Assembly: GCA_041623895.1 (NCBI GenBank)
Contig: JBFJVZ010000123.1
Coordinates: 1 to 17,161 of the forward strand
From: JBFJVZ01 sp041623895
GTDB taxonomy: Bacteria; Planctomycetota; Planctomycetia; Pirellulales; Pirellulaceae
Direction of reading: 5' to 3'
DNA length: 17,161 bases
Shown: piece by piece, positions 14,900-17,161 of the stretch
Position numbering within the stretch: position 1 is the stretch's first letter
Layout of the letters: each line of letters begins with the position of its first letter
Position numbers and translations under genes: made by a program
Notes under the pieces: generated by a model
Database searches by the model: none
The model's input: only the letters and a program-made list of their open reading frames with translations
What the model was told of the DNA's origin: nothing

Positions 14900-14929
14900 C
14901 GGAAGTCGCCCAGACTTCCGAGCTTTTTT
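14900..14929 (+). terminator. Intrinsic terminator of rpsT
   Basis: CGGAAGTC (14900-14907) and GACTTCCG (14913-14920) form a perfect 8-bp stem with the 5-base loop GCCCA, followed by AGC and six T residues (14924-14929). It begins 38 bases after the rpsT stop. The T-run is only on the plus strand, so it terminates rpsT and not the opposing methyltransferase gene. Confidence 0.88.
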
Positions 14930-14937
14930 GATCATCA

Positions 14938-14954
14938 GGCCGAAACTCTCGGCC
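14938..14954 (-). terminator. Hairpin downstream of the methyltransferase gene, possible terminator
   Basis: GGCCGA (14938-14943) and TCGGCC (14949-14954) form a perfect 6-bp stem with a 5-base loop, 33 bases past the methyltransferase stop on the minus strand and next to the rpsT terminator. No T-run follows on the minus strand, so this is a weak terminator candidate. Confidence 0.35.
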
Positions 14955-14986
14955 AGTTCCGCTACGACGATACTGAAAACGCCGAC

Positions 14987-15544
14987 TCACTTCGGCATCT
15001 GCCAGCGGGCTGCCAGTGTCGCAACCGCTGGCGGCAGTTGCTGTTCGTCGCCCGACAACAGAATCTCGAACCCGCGGCGGCCCAGATCGGCGGGCCGCCA
15101 ATGTGATCGATGTGCTTCGTGCGGGTTTCCGTAGACGGGACCTTGCTGCATCGGCTGAGCGGGCGTGGAGACAAATAAATAACCGCCCGGCTTGAGTCTC
15201 GATTGGGCGCGCTGGATCACACGCTCGCCCGCCCGGAAAGGGAAGTGCTCCAAGACATCCCCCAACACGATGAGCTCAAACCGATCCCGCGTCGTGACCA
15301 GGAATTGTTGAATCGTTTCCATGAACAGGCTGTCGTACAAGTCCCACAGCACGGATCGATATTGGGGCCAGGCTTCGACACCCACCAGCGTCGTTGTGAA
15401 GGGTTGGACCCCGTCATCCAGCCATTGGCGAACTACCGCGCCGGTCATCCCAAAGCCGATGCCCAGATCAAGCACGCTGTTTGGACGATGCTTTAGCAGG
15501 TGTGAGGCGAGGTGAGGGATGGGTGAATAGCTTCCGATGGGCAT
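14987..15544 (-). CDS. Class I SAM-dependent methyltransferase
   Basis: A 185-residue Rossmann-type methyltransferase, on the short side for the class. Motif I is SVLDLGIGFGMTG (23-35), motif II is LVGVEAWP (53-60, acidic residue binding the SAM ribose), then LIVLGDVLEHF (91-101) and LKPGGYLFVSTPAQP (117-131). The substrate cannot be deduced. The gene lies 24 bases downstream of a GT4-like glycosyltransferase on the same strand, so co-transcription is likely and methylation of a sugar or glycan is a reasonable guess. The C-terminal part after residue 135 is family-poor and might set substrate choice. No clear ribosome site is seen before the ATG. Confidence 0.85.
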   Translation of the reverse strand: MPIGSYSPIPHLASHLLKHRPNSVLDLGIGFGMTGAVVRQWLDDGVQPFTTTLVGVEAWPQYRSVLWDLYDSLFMETIQQFLVTTRDRFELIVLGDVLEHFPFRAGERVIQRAQSRLKPGGYLFVSTPAQPMQQGPVYGNPHEAHRSHWRPADLGRRGFEILLSGDEQQLPPAVATLAARWQMPK

Positions 15545-15568
15545 AAGCAGGTGCGCGGCGTTTGCAGG

Positions 15569-17161
15569 TCAAGCAGCGGTTGATTGGCCCCACAGACCAG
15601 CGATCAGGCTTTCGTAGTCTGCCGTCATTTTGGATGCAAAGCCGTGTTGCACCGCGGTTTTTTTGCCGTTCCGCCCAACGCTGCGTGCCCAGTGTCGGTC
15701 GCAGCAAAGTTGCTGCACCGCGGATGCGATCGATTCCGGATTTGATTGCACTAACAAACCATTGACTCGGTCAATGAATAGATCGTTGCCGATCCCACAC
15801 GGCGTCAAGACAACGGGGACACCACACATTGCCGCTTCCATGGCTACCAGTCCGTAGCCTTCCATCATGCTGGGCATGACAAGGGTATCCATCGATCGAT
15901 AGAGGTCACCCAGATTGCTGAGCCCAAGTCCGTCGACCAACGTGAATCGGCTGGGCAAGTAACGCAGCCCGGCTTCGATGATGTGTTGGCGGAGCGGGCC
16001 AAATCCGACCATCAGCGCCTTGCAGTGCCGCGGCAACTGAGAGACGGCGCGGATCACCGAAAGCGGATTCTTCTCCGGCGAAAAACGGCCGACAAAGCCG
16101 ATCACGAAATCTCGATTCCCGAATCCAAGTCGCTCCCGACTTTCCTTGCGTGAACGGGTCTGGACCAATCGTTCCGGGTCGACGCCGTTACGTATCAAAG
16201 TCGATTCCACGATCGCCGCAAACGATTGTTGGACGTGACGGCTGACGGCGACAAAATGATCCGCAACCTGACGAAACGCTGACAACCGCCGCGACGTGTA
16301 TTCGCCGTCCCCATGCATCACAAAGATGGTGATCTTGGGTTTCACTTCCGCGATCCACTGTGCAAGCCGGTGTGCGTTTCCTCCAGGGTCGGAGATGATC
16401 AGCACATCGGCATCTTTGATCGCTGACTGAATCGCAGCTCTTGTTCCGCCCACGGTGATCGGCATTCCCATCCGCCGCACTTGTTGCGTATCGACCCAAT
16501 TGCTCAGCACCAGACAGCGAGCAAATTTGAGTCGCTGAGGATTGGCGTAACGCGAAAACGAAGCCAACCAGTTTTCGATTCCAGCCGAGATCAGCGCCGC
16601 GTTGATATTCACCACCCGAAGCGGTCGCCCGGGAGGCCAGATGCCCGGCAATAGCCGGGGAACATCATTTTGTTGCGGCAATCCAAGCGATGACATCGAC
16701 CCGGCACGCTCCGGATTCCAGTCGTGATCTTGTGCGAAACTGCTCGACTGCCCGCTCAGAATCAGATCCGATGGCCCCCGCTGAGCCAACGGGTTGTTTG
16801 CGGCGATGCCAGTTGGCGTCAATGCCGCGGCTCCCGCCGAACGATGCGTCCGATACATCGCTCGCCTACCGGGTCGACGGACATACATTCCTGCCCTACG
16901 TGGCCCATCATGAAGACCGCGGTGGCTGTACATCGCATACGTCGACTGTGCATAAGTCGCGTAAGCTGCATACTGCGCATGCATGCCGTACTGACCGAGC
17001 ATGCCATACTGACCGAGCACGCCGTACTGACCGAGCATGCCGTACTGACCGAGCATGCCGTACTGACCGAGCATGCCGTACTGGCCGAGCACGCCGTACT
17101 GGCCGAGCATGCCGTACTGGCCGAGCATGCCATGCGGGGCATACATGCCGGCACCAGCGCG
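15569..17161 (-). CDS. GT4-type glycosyltransferase with N-terminal hexapeptide repeats (5' end may lie outside the window)
   Basis: An ATG at 17146 gives 525 residues, but the frame stays open to the window edge, so the true start is unresolved. Residues about 7-54 are eight MLGQYG/VLGQYG repeats, followed by a degenerate Ala/Tyr-rich stretch and a low-complexity linker to about 170. The glycosyltransferase fold covers about 173-520: an N-terminal Rossmann half (PLRVVNINAALISAGIENWL), the donor-side GFVGRFSPEKNPLSVIRA, and the E-x7-E signature EGYGLVAME (Glu429, Glu437) followed by CGVPVVLTPCGIGND. It should transfer a sugar from a nucleotide sugar; donor and acceptor are unknown. Synonymous third-base changes between repeat copies support translation of the repeat. 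If the repeat is not part of this protein, ATG codons at 16888, 16858 or 16696 would be alternative starts. A methyltransferase gene follows after 24 bases. Confidence 0.85.
   Translation of the reverse strand, partial: RAGAGMYAPHGMLGQYGMLGQYGVLGQYGMLGQYGMLGQYGMLGQYGVLGQYGMLGQYGMHAQYAAYATYAQSTYAMYSHRGLHDGPRRAGMYVRRPGRRAMYRTHRSAGAAALTPTGIAANNPLAQRGPSDLILSGQSSSFAQDHDWNPERAGSMSSLGLPQQNDVPRLLPGIWPPGRPLRVVNINAALISAGIENWLASFSRYANPQRLKFARCLVLSNWVDTQQVRRMGMPITVGGTRAAIQSAIKDADVLIISDPGGNAHRLAQWIAEVKPKITIFVMHGDGEYTSRRLSAFRQVADHFVAVSRHVQQSFAAIVESTLIRNGVDPERLVQTRSRKESRERLGFGNRDFVIGFVGRFSPEKNPLSVIRAVSQLPRHCKALMVGFGPLRQHIIEAGLRYLPSRFTLVDGLGLSNLGDLYRSMDTLVMPSMMEGYGLVAMEAAMCGVPVVLTPCGIGNDLFIDRVNGLLVQSNPESIASAVQQLCCDRHWARSVGRNGKKTAVQHGFASKMTADYESLIAGLWGQSTAA
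16985..17128 (-). repeat. Eight-copy 18-bp tandem repeat encoding [MV]LGQYG
   Basis: Eight contiguous 18-base units cover 144 bases. On the minus strand each reads [A/G]TG-CTC-GG[T/C]-CAG-TA[C/T]-GG[C], encoding MLGQYG (six copies) or VLGQYG (two copies). Differences are confined to the Met/Val first base, a silent Gly third base and a silent Tyr third base. The GGC versions cluster toward the protein N-terminus and the GGT versions toward its C-terminal side, consistent with stepwise local duplication. Related hexamers MYAPHG and MHAQYA flank the array. Confidence 0.95.

Noticed and set aside
16985..17128. Tandem array considered as a CRISPR
   Set aside because: Units are 18 bp and directly contiguous, with no unique spacers and in-frame coding content.
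16819..17154. Minus-strand frame encoding Cys/Ser/Thr/Ala repeats across the 18-bp array
   Set aside because: This is the array read in another frame. The variable bases are silent in the glycosyltransferase frame, which favours that frame.

Overview
The window looks like chromosome of a planctomycete, most likely of the Pirellula/Rhodopirellula group. The evidence is the pair of planctomycete-typical secreted proteins (a PSCyt1-DUF1549-DUF1553 cytochrome-like protein followed by a Tat-exported DUF1501 protein), an ECF sigma factor next to a Ser/Thr kinase, weak or absent Shine-Dalgarno sites, and a moderate G+C content. I see no insertion sequence, phage gene, tRNA, rRNA or CRISPR array.

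Layout. Bases 1-1644, minus strand: an ECF sigma factor and, 109 bases downstream, the N-terminal part of a Ser/Thr protein kinase that runs off the left edge. Bases 1645-2084: a divergent regulatory region with several inverted repeats. Bases 2085-6253, plus strand: a two-gene unit for the PSCyt1/DUF1549/DUF1553 protein and the DUF1501 protein. Bases 6254-6815: a 562-base gap with hairpins and one 17-codon ORF behind a perfect Shine-Dalgarno. Bases 6816-10818, plus strand: a 1128-residue soluble histidine kinase with seven PAS-type domains, the third of them a LOV (flavin blue-light) domain, overlapping by 8 bases a FixJ-type response regulator. Bases 10840-14471, minus strand: a tightly packed cofactor operon, read cobA-hemD fusion, CMD-like protein, mobA, moeA. 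Bases 14593-14862, plus strand: rpsT with a clear intrinsic terminator. Bases 14987-17161, minus strand: a GT4-type glycosyltransferase with an N-terminal hexapeptide repeat (18-bp tandem repeat, eight copies), then a SAM methyltransferase.

How the genes work together. The sigma/kinase pair is probably one signalling unit. The cytochrome-like/DUF1501 pair is a common planctomycete module of unproven function acting outside the cytoplasm. The LOV kinase and FixJ-like regulator form a two-component system likely to respond to blue light and/or redox; output genes are not identifiable here. The cofactor operon supplies siroheme precursor and molybdenum cofactor, the two cofactors needed for assimilatory nitrite and nitrate reductases, although no reductase gene lies in the window. 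The glycosyltransferase and methyltransferase are probably co-transcribed and may act in glycan or lipid-sugar synthesis.

Most worth a second look: the LOV domain keeps its photoactive cysteine and both flavin-contacting asparagines but has serine where the signalling glutamine normally sits; and two unrelated genes each carry an in-frame 18-bp hexapeptide repeat.
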